Assembly (NCBI RefSeq): GCF_022682495.2
Contig: NW_026527291.1
Location: 744,001 to 808,000, forward strand
Direction of reading: 5' to 3'
DNA: 64,000 nucleotides
From: Desmodus rotundus
Lineage: Eukaryota > Chordata > Mammalia > Chiroptera > Phyllostomidae
The translations under genes were made by a program, and so were the position numbers. The stretch's first letter is position 1. Every line of letters starts with the position of its first letter. A model generated the notes under the pieces. That model saw only the letters and a program-made list of their open reading frames with translations, was not told where the DNA came from and did no database searches. Of this stretch, positions 1 to 10,110 are shown in pieces.

Positions 1-28
1 TTCCTCGGCTCACCTGACCCATCCTTTA

Positions 29-594
29 GAGGTCACAGCAGTTCCACAGGGTCCCTGGGCACCTGTCCGAGGACACAGGAGCCCTCCCTGTCACCTAAAG
101 GACCACGCGATTTCCGCTGGGGAACACTCCCCAGAAGCACTCCCAGCCTCGCACAGACACTGTGCGCAGGATAGACTTGTGGACCAGGGGCCTGGGGGGG
201 GGAATTTTCCAGGGAACTCTCTAAAGGCCAGGTGCCCTCTGTCGCCCTGGGAGTGCCCACGCCATCCCTTAACCCTGCAGGACACTATCATCCAGCAATA
301 AGCAGCCCTCTGCCTCCACGGGGCTCAAACACCTGGGGCCGTTGTGCGAGCACCTGGCGTTCGTGCAGGCAAACCCGCAGACCCCTCTGGCCCGAACCCA
401 CCACTGCGAAGATCCCACTTTTCTTCCATCCGTAAAGGGGTCCTCCTTGAGGAGTGGAGGAACACGGGGAGGCCCCCAGGAGATGGCTTTTCTCCGAGCC
501 GCGGCTGGCTCCTTTCGGGCCCATACGTGGGCCGCGCGTGCGCACTCAGGCTCCCCACAACAGGCCTCCCTCGGGTCACGGGGCCCACCCTTGT
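29..594 (+). repeat. Beta monomer backbone, reference copy (566 bp)
   Basis: This copy starts at GAGGTCACAGCAGTTCCACAG and ends with one divergent 23-mer (572-594) that opens the minisatellite. Two main 3' subtypes exist. Beta-G reads CACCTGGGGCCG, ATCCGTAAAG, GGGGAGGCCC and CTTGTGGTGTC. Beta-A reads AAAACCTGGGCCCG, ATCAGTAAAG, GGGGAAGCCC and CTTGAGGTGTC. Beta 5' subtypes are L (CTGTCCGAGGAC, always following alpha-L), standard (CAGTCCGTGGAC) and S (standard plus CACAGAGTCC). This reference copy is L at its 5' end and G at its 3' end. Confidence 0.95.
533..544. promoter_or_regulatory. NRF1 consensus in the beta monomer, representative
   Basis: CGCGCGTGCGCA is a complete NRF1 match when read on the minus strand (TGCGCACGCGCG). 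It sits at the homologous position to the alpha site, about 504 bases into beta. Both beta-G and beta-A keep it, and hybrid units keep the beta version. Function is inferred. Confidence 0.45.
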
Positions 595-985
595 GGTGTC
601 TCCTGACCCACCCATGAGGGGTCAAGTGACCCACGCCCGGGGGGTCTCGTGACCCACCCCTGAGGTGTCACGTGACCCACCCCTGGGGGGTCTCGTGACC
701 CACCCTTGAGGGGTCACGTGACCCACCCCTGAGGGGTCACGTGACCCACACCTGCGGGGTCACGTGACCCACCCCTGGGGGGTCTCGTGACGCACCCCTG
801 AGGGGTCACGTGACCCACCCCTGGGGGGTCTCGTGACGCACCCCTGAGGGGTCACGTGACCCACCCTTGAGGGGTTTCGTGACCCACCCTTTTGGTGTCA
901 CGTGACCCACCCTTTTGGGGTCTCGTGACCCACCCTTGGGAAGTCACCTGTCCCACCCTGGAGGGGTCAGGTTACCCGACCTTGA
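595..985 (+). repeat. 23-bp minisatellite block, reference copy (17 copies)
   Basis: Seventeen copies of exactly 23 bp fill 391 bp. Two versions tend to alternate: an E-box version (GGGGTCACGTGACCCACCC-) and a TCTC version (GGGGTCTCGTGACGCACCC-), giving a 46-bp dimer register. The last four copies are divergent and are recognisable in every block: one ends in four T's, then a TCTC copy, then GAAGTCACCTG- and GGGGTCAGGTT-. The alpha monomer carries one 23-mer at the homologous place, so the block looks like a local expansion of that monomer end. Seven GTCACGTGAC sites lie in this block. Confidence 0.96.
711..724. promoter_or_regulatory. Perfect 14-bp palindrome with E-box (USF/MITF/TFE, CLEAR-type), representative
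   Basis: The sequence GGGTCACGTGACCC is its own reverse complement and contains GTCACGTGAC. That core is the established high-affinity target of bHLH-leucine-zipper factors (USF1/2, MITF, TFEB/TFE3). It recurs about 6-9 times in each 17-19-copy block and twice in the short block at 63452-63658. The core contains CpG, so binding would be expected to depend on methylation. Binding is inferred from the motif only. Confidence 0.5.
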
Positions 986-1156
986 GAGGTCACAGCAGTT
1001 TCACAGGGTCCCTGCGCACCTGTCCATGGAAACAGAAGCCCTCCCTGCCACTCAGAGGACCGCGCGATTACCCCTAGGCCACACTGCCCAGCAGCACTCT
1101 CAGCCCCGCACAGACAGTGTGCTAAGGACAGACTTGGATACCGGGGCCCTGGGCGG

Positions 1157-1166
1157 GGGATTTTCC
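1157..1166 (+). promoter_or_regulatory. kappaB-type site in alpha, representative
   Basis: GGGATTTTCC fits GGGRNWYYCC exactly, about 171 bases into alpha. Four alphas carry A-to-C changes that break it, at 36625, 42235, 44711 and 51276. The beta counterpart at 200-210 is GGGAATTTTCC, one base longer than the consensus, so it is only kappaB-like. A ten-base match can occur by chance; repetition here only reflects tandem copying. Confidence 0.3.
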
Positions 1167-1487
1167 ATGGAACTCTCTAAGGGCCCGGTGCCCTGTGTCG
1201 CCCGGGAGTGCCCAAGCCCTTCCTTGACCCCGCAGGACACTTGCATCCAGCAATAAGCAGCCGTCTGCCTCCACGGGGCTCAAACACCTGGGCCCGGTGT
1301 GCGGGAACCTGGCGTACGTGGAGGCAAACCCCCAGACCCCTCTGGCCCGAACCCACCACTGCGAAGATCCCCCTTTTCTTCCATCCGTAAAGGGGCCCTC
1401 CCTGGGGAGTGGAGGAACATGGGGAGGCCCCCAGGAGATGGCTTTTCTCCGAGCCGCGGCTGGCTCGTTTCGGGCCTATACGTGGGC

Positions 1488-1499
1488 CGCGCATGCGCA
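1488..1499. promoter_or_regulatory. NRF1 consensus in the alpha monomer, representative
   Basis: CGCGCATGCGCA fits the NRF1 consensus YGCGCAYGCGCR at all twelve positions. It lies about 502 bases into each standard alpha monomer. The copy near 31388-31399 is broken (GAGCATGCGCA). Function is inferred from the motif alone. Confidence 0.45.
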
Positions 1500-2506
1500 C
1501 TCAGGCTCCAAAGCACACGCCTTCCTCGGCTCACCTGACCCACCCTTTAGAGGTCACAGCAGTTCCACAGGGTCCCTGGGCACCAGTCCGTGGACACAGG
1601 AGCCCTCCCTGCCACCTAAAGGACCACGCGATTTCCGCTGGGGAACACTCCCCAGAAGCACTCCCAGCCTCGCACAGACACTGTGCGCAGGATAGACTTG
1701 TGGACCAGGGGCCTGGGGGGGGGAATTTTCCAGGGAACTCGCTAAAGGCCAGGTGCCCTCTGTCGCCCTGGGAGTGCCCACGCCATCCCTTAACCCTGCA
1801 GGACACTATCATCCAGCAATAAGCAGCCCTCTGCCTCCACGGGGCTCAAAAACCTGGGCCCGTTGTGCGAGCACCTGGCGTTCGTGCAGGCAAACCCGCA
1901 GACCCCTCTGGCCCGAACCCACCACTGCGAAGATCCCACTTTTCTTCCATCAGTAAAGGGGTCCTCCTTGAGGAGTGGAGGAACACGGGGAAGCCCCCAG
2001 GAGATGGCTTTTCTCCGAGCCGCGCCTGGCTCCTTTCGGGCCTATACGTGGGCCGCGCGTGCGCACTCAGGCTCCCCACAACAGGCCTCCCTCGGGTCAC
2101 GGGGCCCACCCTTGAGGTGTCTCCTGACCCACCCTTGAGGGGTCACGTGACCCACCCCCGGGGGGTCTCGTGACGCACCCCTGAGGGGTCACGTGACCCA
2201 CCCCTGGGGGGTCTCGTGACCCACCCTTGAGGGGTCAGGTGACCCACCCCTGAGGGGTCATGTGACCCACACCTGCGGGGTCACGTGACCCAACCCTGGG
2301 GGGTCTCGTGACGCACCCCTGAGGGGTCACGTGACCCACCCCTGGGGGGTCTCGTGACGCACCCCTGAGGGGTCACGTGACCCACCCTTGAGGGGTTTCG
2401 TGACCCACCCTTTTGGGGTCACGTGACCCACCCTTTTGGGGTCTCGTGACCCAGCCTTGGGAGGTCACCTGTCCCACCCTGGAGGGGTCAGGTGACCCGC
2501 CCTTGA

Positions 2507-4026
2507 GAGGTCACAGCAGTTTCACAGGGTCCCTGCGCACCTGTCCATGGAAACAGAAGCCCTCCCTGCCACTCAGAGGACCGCGCGATTACCCCTAGGC
2601 CACACTGCCCAGCAGCACTCTCAGCCCCGCACAGACAGTGTGCTAAGGACAGACTTTGATACCGGGGCCCTGGGCGGGGGATTTTCCATGGAACTCTCTA
2701 AGGGCCCGGTGCCCTGTGTCGCCCGGGAGTGCCCAAGCCCTTCCTTGACCCCGCAGGACACTTGCATCCAGCAATAAGCAGCCGTCTGCCTCCACTGGGC
2801 TCAAACACCTGGGCCCGGTGTGCGGGAACCTGGCGTACGTGGAGGCAAACCCCAGACCCCTCTGGCCCGAACCCACCACTGGGAAGATCCCCCTTTTCTT
2901 CCATCCGTAAAGGGGCCCTCCCTGGGGAGTGGAGGGACATGGGGAGGCCCCCAGGAGATGGCTTTTCTCCGAGCTGCGGCTGGCTCGTTTCGGGCCTATA
3001 CGTGGGCCGCGCATGCGCACTCAGGCTCCCAAGCACACGCCTTCCTCGGCTCACCTGACCCATCCTTTAGAGGTCACAGCAGTTCCACAGGGTCCCTGGG
3101 CACCTGTCCGAGGACACAGGAGCCCTCCCTGTCACCTAAAGGACCACGCGATTTCCGCTGGGGAACACTCCCCAGAAGCACTCCCAGCCTCGCACAGACA
3201 CTGTGCGCAGGATAGACTTGTGGACCAGGGGCCTGGGGGGGGGAATTTTCCAGGGAACTCTCTAAAGGCCAGGTGCCCTCTGTCGCCCTGGGAGTGCCCA
3301 CGCCATCCCTTAACCCTGCAGGACACTATCATCCAGCAATAAGCAGCCCTCTGCCTCCACGGGGCTCAAACACCTGGGGCCGTTGTGCGAGCACCTGGCG
3401 TTCGTGCAGGCAAACCCGCAGACCCCTCTGGCCCGAACCCACCACTGCGAAGATCCCACTTTTCTTCCATCCGTAAAGGGGTCCTCCTTGAGGAGTGGAG
3501 GAACACGGGGAGGCCCCCAGGAGATGGCTTTTCTCCGAGCCGCGGCTGGCTCCTTTCGGGCCCATACGTGGGCCGCGCGTGCGCACTCAGGCTCCCCACA
3601 ACAGGCCTCCCTCGGGTCACGGGGCCCACCCTTGTGGTGTCTCCTGACCCACCCATGAGGGGTCAAGTGACCCACGCCCGGGGGGTCTCGTGACCCACCC
3701 CTGAGGTGTCACGTGACCCACCCCTGGGGGGTCTCGTGACCCACCCTTGAGGGGTCACGTGACCCACCCCTGAGGGGTCACGTGACCCACACCTGCGGGG
3801 TCACGTGACCCACCCCTGGGGGGTCTCGTGACGCACCCCTGAGGGGTCACGTGACCCACCCCTGGGGGGTCTCGTGACGCACCCCTGAGGGGTCACGTGA
3901 CCCACCCTTGAGGGGTTTCGTGACCCACCCTTTTGGTGTCACGTGACCCACCCTTTTGGGGTCTCGTGACCCACCCTTGGGAAGTCACCTGTCCCACCCT
4001 GGAGGGGTCAGGTTACCCGACCTTGA
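2507..4026 (+). repeat. Full unit U2 (1520 bp)
   Basis: Alpha-L 2507-3069 (563 bp); beta L/G 3070-3635; minisatellite 3636-4026, 17 copies. A private CCACTGGGCTC occurs in alpha near 2795, where other copies read CCACGGGGCTC. Confidence 0.95.
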
Positions 4027-5546
4027 GAGGTCACAGCAGTTTCACAGGGTCCCTGCGCACCTGTCCATGGAAACAGAAGCCCTCCCTGCCACTCAGAGGA
4101 CCGCGCGATTACCCCTAGGCCACACTGCCCAGCAGCACTCTCAGCCCCGCACAGACAGTGTGCTAAGGACAGACTTTGATACCGGGGCCCTGGGCGGGGG
4201 ATTTTCCATGGAACTCTCTAAGGGCCCGGTGCCCTGTGTCGCCCGGGAGTGCCCAAGCCCTTCCTTGACCCCGCAGGACACTTGCATCCAGCAATAAGCA
4301 GCCGTCTGCCTCCACGGGGCTCAAACACCTGGGCCCGGTGTGCGGGAACCTGGCGTACGTGGAGGCAAACCCCAGACCCCTCTGGCCCGAACCCACCACT
4401 GGGAAGATCCCCCTTTTCTTCCATCCGTAAAGGGGCCCTCCCTGGGGAGTGGAGGGACATGGGGAGGCCCCCAGGAGATGGCTTTTCTCCGAGCTGCGGC
4501 TGGCTCGTTTCGGGCCTATACGTGGGCCGCGCATGCGCACTCAGGCTCCCAAGCACACGCCTTCCTCGGCTCACCTGACCCATCCTTTAGAGGTCACAGC
4601 AGTTCCACAGGGTCCCTGGGCACCTGTCCGAGGACACAGGAGCCCTCCCTGTCACCTAAAGGACCACGCGATTTCCGCTGGGGAACACTCCCCAGAAGCA
4701 CTCCCAGCCTCGCACAGACACTGTGCGCAGGATAGACTTGTGGACCAGGGGCCTGGGGGGGGGAATTTTCCAGGGAACTCTCTAAAGGCCAGGTGCCCTC
4801 TGTCGCCCTGGGAGTGCCCACGCCATCCCTTAACCCTGCAGGACACTATCATCCAGCAATAAGCAGCCCTCTGCCTCCACGGGGCTCAAACACCTGGGGC
4901 CGTTGTGCGAGCACCTGGCGTTCGTGCAGGCAAACCCGCAGACCCCTCTGGCCCGAACCCACCACTGCGAAGATCCCACTTTTCTTCCATCCGTAAAGGG
5001 GTCCTCCTTGAGGAGTGGAGGAACACGGGGAGGCCCCCAGGAGATGGCTTTTCTCCGAGCCGCGGCTGGCTCCTTTCGGGCCCATACGTGGGCCGCGCGT
5101 GCGCACTCAGGCTCCCCACAACAGGCCTCCCTCGGGTCACGGGGCCCACCCTTGTGGTGTCTCCTGACCCACCCATGAGGGGTCAAGTGACCCACGCCCG
5201 GGGGGTCTCGTGACCCACCCCTGAGGTGTCACGTGACCCACCCCTGGGGGGTCTCGTGACCCACCCTTGAGGGGTCACGTGACCCACCCCTGAGGGGTCA
5301 CGTGACCCACACCTGCGGGGTCACGTGACCCACCCCTGGGGGGTCTCGTGACGCACCCCTGAGGGGTCACGTGACCCACCCCTGGGGGGTCTCGTGACGC
5401 ACCCCTGAGGGGTCACGTGACCCACCCTTGAGGGGTTTCGTGACCCACCCTTTTGGTGTCACGTGACCCACCCTTTTGGGGTCTCGTGACCCACCCTTGG
5501 GAAGTCACCTGTCCCACCCTGGAGGGGTCAGGTTACCCGACCTTGA
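4027..5546 (+). repeat. Full unit U3 (1520 bp)
   Basis: Alpha-L 4027-4589; beta L/G 4590-5155; minisatellite 5156-5546, 17 copies. Counterpart of the unit at 14107-15626. Confidence 0.95.
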
Positions 5547-7067
5547 GAGGTCACAGCAGTTTCACAGGGTCCCTGCGCACCTGTCCATGGAAACAGAAGC
5601 CCTCCCTGCCACTCAGAGGACCGCGCGATTACCCCTAGGCCACACTGCCCAGCAGCACTCTCAGCCCCGCACAGACAGTGTGCTAAGGACAGACTTGGAT
5701 ACCGGGGCCCTGGGCGGGGGATTTTCCATGGAACTCTCTAAGGGCCCGGTGCCCTGTGTCGCCCGGGAGTGCCCAAGCCCTTCCTTGACCCCGCAGGACA
5801 CTTGCATCCAGCAATAAGCAGCCGTCTGCCTCCACGGGGCTCAAACACCTGGGCCCGGTGTGCGGGAACCTGGCGTACGTGGAGGCAAACCCCCAGACCC
5901 CTCTGGCCCGAACCCACCACTGCGAAGATCCCCCTTTTCTTCCATCCGTAAAGGGGCCCTCCCTGGGGAGTGGAGGAACATGGGGAGGCCCCCAGGAGAT
6001 GGCTTTTCTCCGAGCCGCGGCTGGCTCGTTTCGGGCCTATACGTGGGCCGCGCATGCGCACTCAGGCTCCAAAGCACACGCCTTCCTCGGCTCACCTGAC
6101 CCACCCTTTAGAGGTCACAGCAGTTCCACAGGGTCCCTGGGCACCAGTCCGTGGACACAGGAGCCCTCCCTGCCACCTAAAGGACCACGCGATTTCCGCT
6201 GGGGAACACTCCCCAGAAGCACTCCCAGCCTCGCACAGACACTGTGCGCAGGATAGACTTGTGGACCAGGGGCCTGGGGGGGGGAATTTTCCAGGGAACT
6301 CGCTAAAGGCCAGGTGCCCTCTGTCGCCCTGGGAGTGCCCACGCCATCCCTTAACCCTGCAGGACACTATCATCCAGCAATAAGCAGCCCTCTGCCTCCA
6401 CGGGGCTCAAACACCTGGGGCCGTTGTGCGAGCACCTGGCGTTCGTGCAGGCAAACCCGCAGACCCCTCTGGCCCGAACCCACCACTGCGAAGATCCCAC
6501 TTTTCTTCCATCCGTAAAGGGGTCCTCCTTGAGGAGTGGAGGAACACGGGGAGGCCCCCAGGAGATGGCTTTTCTCCGAGCCGCGGCTGGCTCCTTTCGG
6601 GCCCATACGTGGGCCGCGCGTGCGCACTCAGGCTCCCCACAACAGGCCTCCCTCGGGTCACGGGGCCCACCCTTGTGGTGTCTCCTGACCCACCCATGAG
6701 GGGTCAAGTGACCCACGCCCGGGGGGTCTCGTGACCCACCCCTGAGGTGTCACGTGACCCACCCCTGGGGGGTCTCGTGACCCACCCTTGAGGGGTCACG
6801 TGACCCACCCCTGAGGGGTCACGTGACCCACACCTGCGGGGTCACGTGACCCACCCCTGGGGGGTCTCGTGACGCACCCCTGAGGGGTCACGTGACCCAC
6901 CCCTGGGGGGTCTCGTGACGCACCCCTGAGGGGTCACGTGACCCACCCTTGAGGGGTTTCGTGACCCACCCTTTTGGTGTCACGTGACCCACCCTTTTGG
7001 GGTCTCGTGACCCACTCTTGGGAAGTCACCTGTCCCACCCTGGAGGGGTCAGGTTACCCGACCTTGA
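5547..7067 (+). repeat. Full unit U4 (1521 bp)
   Basis: Alpha standard 5547-6110; beta-G with standard 5' end 6111-6676; minisatellite 6677-7067, 17 copies. The block end carries the diagnostic T at 7016 (CCCACTCTTGGG), shared with 11014, 17096, 21092 and 23706. Confidence 0.95.
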
Positions 7068-8634
7068 GAGGTCACAGCAGTTTCACAGGGTCCCTGCGCA
7101 CCTGTCCATGGAAACAGAAGCCCTCCCTGCCACTCAGAGGACCGCGCGATTACCCCTAGGCCACACTGCCCAGCAGCACTCTCAGCCCCGCACAGACAGT
7201 GTGCTAAGGACAGACTTGGATACCGGGGCCCTGGGCGGGGGATTTTCCATGGAACTCTCTAAGGGCCCGGTGCCCTGTGTCGCCCGGGAGTGCCCAAGCC
7301 CTTCCTTGACCCCGCAGGACACTTGCATCCAGCAATAAGCAGCCGTCTGCCTCCACGGGGCTCAAACACCTGGGCCCGGTGTGCGGGAACCTGGCGTACG
7401 TGGAGGCAAACCCCCAGACCCCTCTGGCCCGAACCCACCACTGCGAAGATCCCCCTTTTCTTCCATCCGTAAAGGGGCCCTCCCTGGGGAGTGGAGGAAC
7501 ATGGGGAGGCCCCCAGGAGATGGCTTTTCTCCGAGCCGCGGCTGGCTCGTTTCGGGCCTATACGTGGGCCGCGCATGCGCACTCAGGCTCCAAAGCACAC
7601 GCCTTCCTCGGCTCACCTGACCCACCCTTTAGAGGTCACAGCAGTTCCACAGAGTCCCTGGGCACCAGTCCGTGGACACAGGAGCCCTCCCTGCCACCTA
7701 AAGGACCACGCGATTTCCGCTGGGGAACACTCCCCAGAAGCACTCCCAGCCTCGCACAGACACTGTGCGCAGGATAGACTTGTGGACCAGGGGCCTGGGG
7801 GGGGGAATTTTCCAGGGAACTCGCTAAAGGCCAGGTGCCCTCTGTCGCCCTGGGAGTGCCCACGCCATCCCTTAACCCTGCAGGACACTATCATCCAGCA
7901 ATAAGCAGCCCTCTGCCTCCACGGGGCTCAAAAACCTGGGCCCGTTGTGCGAGCACCTGGCGTTCGTGCAGGCAAACCCGCAGACCCCTCTGGCCCGAAC
8001 CCACCACTGCGAAGATCCCACTTTTCTTCCATCAGTAAAGGGGTCCTCCTTGAGGAGTGGAGGAACACGGGGAAGCCCCCAGGAGATGGCTTTTCTCCGA
8101 GCCGCGCCTGGCTCCTTTCGGGCCTATACGTGGGCCGCGCGTGCGCAATCAGGCTCCCCACAACAGGCCTCCCTCGGGTCACGGGGCCCACCCTTGAGGT
8201 GTCTCCTGACCCACCCTTGAGGGGTCACGTGACCCACCCCCGGGGGGTCTCGTGACGCACCCCTGAGGGGTCACGTGACCCACCCCTGGGGGGTCTCGTG
8301 ACCCACACTTGAGGGGTCACGTGACCCAACCCTGGGGGGTCTCGTGACGCACCCCTGAGGGGTCACGTGACCCACCCCTGAGGGGTCACGTGACCCACAC
8401 CTGCGGGGTCACGTGACCCAACCCTGGGGGGTCTCGTGACGCACCCCTGAGGGGTCACGTGACCCACCCCTGGGGGGTCTCGTGACCCACCCCTGAGGGG
8501 TCACGTGACCCACCCTTGAGGGGTTTCGTGACCCACCCTTTTGGGGTCACGTGACCCACCCTTTTGGGGTCTCGTGACCCAGCCTTGGGAGGTCACCTGT
8601 CCCACCCTGGAGGGGTCAGGTGACCCGCCCTTGA
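7068..8634 (+). repeat. Full unit U5 (1567 bp)
   Basis: Alpha standard 7068-7631; beta-A with S 5' end 7632-8197; minisatellite 8198-8634, 19 copies with nine intact E-boxes. It reads GCGCAATCAGG where other subtypes have GCGCACTCAGG. Confidence 0.95.
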
Positions 8635-10110
8635 GAGGTCACAGCAGTTTCACAGGGTCCCTGCGCACCTGTCCATGGAAACAGAAGCCCTCCCTGCCAC
8701 TCAGAGGACCGTGCGATTTCCCCTAGGCCACACTGCCCAGCAGGACTCTCAGCCCCGCACAGACAGTGTGCTAAGGACAGACTTGGATACCGGGGCCCTG
8801 GGCGGGGGATTTTCCATGGAACTCTCTAAGGGCCCGGTGCCCTGTGTCGCCCGGGAGTGCCCATGCCCTTCCTTGACCCCGCAGGACACTTGCCTCCAGC
8901 AATAAGCAGCCGTCTGCCTCCACGGGGCTCAAACACCTGGGCCCGGTGTGCGGGAACCTGGCGTACGTGGAGGCAAACCCCCAGACACCTCTGGCCCGAA
9001 CCCACCACTGCGAAGATCCCCCTTTTCTTCCATCCGTAAAGGGGCCCTCCCTGGGGAGTGGAGGAACATGGGGAGGCCCCCAGGAGATGGCTTTTCTCCG
9101 AGCCGCGGCTGGCTCGTTTCGGGCCTATACGTGGGCCGCGCATGCGCACTCAGGCTCCAAAGCACACGCCTTCCTCGGCTCACCTGACCCACCCTTTAGA
9201 GGTCACAGCAGTTCCACAGGGTCCCTGGGCACCAGTCCGTGGACACAGGAGCCCTCCCTGCCACCTAAAGGACCACGCGATTTCCGCTGGGGAACACTCC
9301 CCAGAAGCACTCCCAGCCTCGCACAGACACTGTGCGCAGGATAGACTTGTGGACCAGGGGCCTGGGGGGGGGAATTTTCCAGGGAACTCGCTAAAGGCCA
9401 GGTGCCCTCTGTCGCCCTGGGAGTGCCCACGCCATCCCTTAACCCTGCAGGACACTATCATCCAGCAATAAGCAGCCCTCTGCCTCCACGGGGCTCAAAA
9501 ACCTGGGCCCGTTGTGCGAGCACCTGGCGTTCGTGCAGGCAAACCCGCAGACCCCTCTGGCCCGAACCCACCACTGCGAAGATCCCACTTTTCTTCCATC
9601 AGTAAAGGGGTCCTCCTTGAGGAGTGGAGGAACACGGGGAAGCCCCCAGGAGATGGCTTTTCTCCGAGCCGCGCCTGGCTCCTTTCGGGCCTATACGTGG
9701 GCCGCGCGTGCGCAATCAGGCTCCCCACAACAGGCCTCCCTCGGGTCACGGGGCCCACCCTTGAGGTGTCTCCTGACCCACCCTTGAGGGGTCACGTGAC
9801 CCACCCCCGGGGGGTCTCGTGACGCACCCCTGAGGGGTCACGTGACCCACCCCTGAGGGGTCACGTGACCCACACCTGCGGGGTCACGTGACCCAACCCT
9901 GGGGGGTCTCGTGACGCACCCCCTGAGGGGTCACGTGACCCACCCCTGGGGGGTCTCGTGACCCACCCCTGAGGGGTCACGTGACCCACCCTTGAGGGGT
10001 TTCGTGACCCACCCTTTTGGGGTCACGTGACCCACCCTTTTGGGGTCTCGTGACCCAGCCTTGGGAGGTCACCTGTCCCACCCTGGAGGGGTCAGGTGAC
10101 CCGCCCTTGA
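8635..10110 (+). repeat. Full unit U6 (1476 bp)
   Basis: Alpha-M 8635-9198 with the CAGACACCTC variant; beta-A 9199-9764; minisatellite 9765-10110, 15 copies plus one extra C in the run near 9920 (346 bp). Confidence 0.95.

Larger units (their letters stand above)
1..985 (+). repeat. Partial unit at left edge: alpha tail + beta(L/G) + 17 copies
   Basis: Bases 1-28 are the end of an alpha-L monomer (CATCCTTTA ending). Beta is 29-594 and the minisatellite 595-985. Confidence 0.95.
986..1549 (+). repeat. Alpha monomer, reference copy (564 bp)
   Basis: Alpha starts at the GAGGTCACAGCAGTTTCACAG-type boundary directly after a minisatellite block and ends in a single divergent copy of the 23-bp motif (CGGCTCACCTGACCCACC-). 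It lacks an expanded minisatellite. Against beta, the first ~265 bp differ at about one base in six and the last ~260 bp at about one in sixteen (counted by eye), so the 3' halves are much more alike. Alpha subtypes seen: standard; alpha-L (563 bp, one C deleted near offset 365, GAGCTGCGG instead of GAGCCGCGG); alpha-M (CCCATGCCC instead of CCCAAGCCC, and CTTGCCTCC instead of CTTGCATCC). Confidence 0.95.
986..2506 (+). repeat. Full unit U1 (1521 bp)
   Basis: Alpha standard 986-1549; beta-A 1550-2115; minisatellite 2116-2506, 17 copies. Two E-box copies in this block are altered, to TCAGGTGA and TCATGTGA, leaving six intact GTCACGTGAC sites. Confidence 0.95.

Noticed and set aside
183..200. 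Possible CTCF site (ACCAGGGGCCTGGG in beta)
   Set aside because: Only part of the CTCF core is matched, and the flanks do not fit. A position-weight-matrix scan would be needed.
191..202. G-quadruplex at the G run in beta and at GGGG tracts of the minisatellite
   Set aside because: The beta run is a single tract, and minisatellite G tracts are separated by about 17-19 bases, too far for a standard quadruplex.
595..985. CRISPR-like array of short repeats
   Set aside because: The 23-bp copies abut directly with no spacers, and no cas-like gene is present.
1790..1797. Telomere-like TTAACCC in beta
   Set aside because: A single seven-base match per monomer with no tandem TTAGGG repeats. It does not show a telomeric location.
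1409..1822. 137-codon plus-strand open reading frame recurring in every alpha-to-beta junction
   Set aside because: Several overlapping frames of similar length are open in the same GC-rich stretch. The 23-bp minisatellite and the 1-bp subtype indels destroy frame, and no domain or initiation context supports coding.
1816..1825. AATAAG as a polyadenylation signal in both monomers
   Set aside because: It is not the canonical AATAAA, and no transcript or exon structure supports it.
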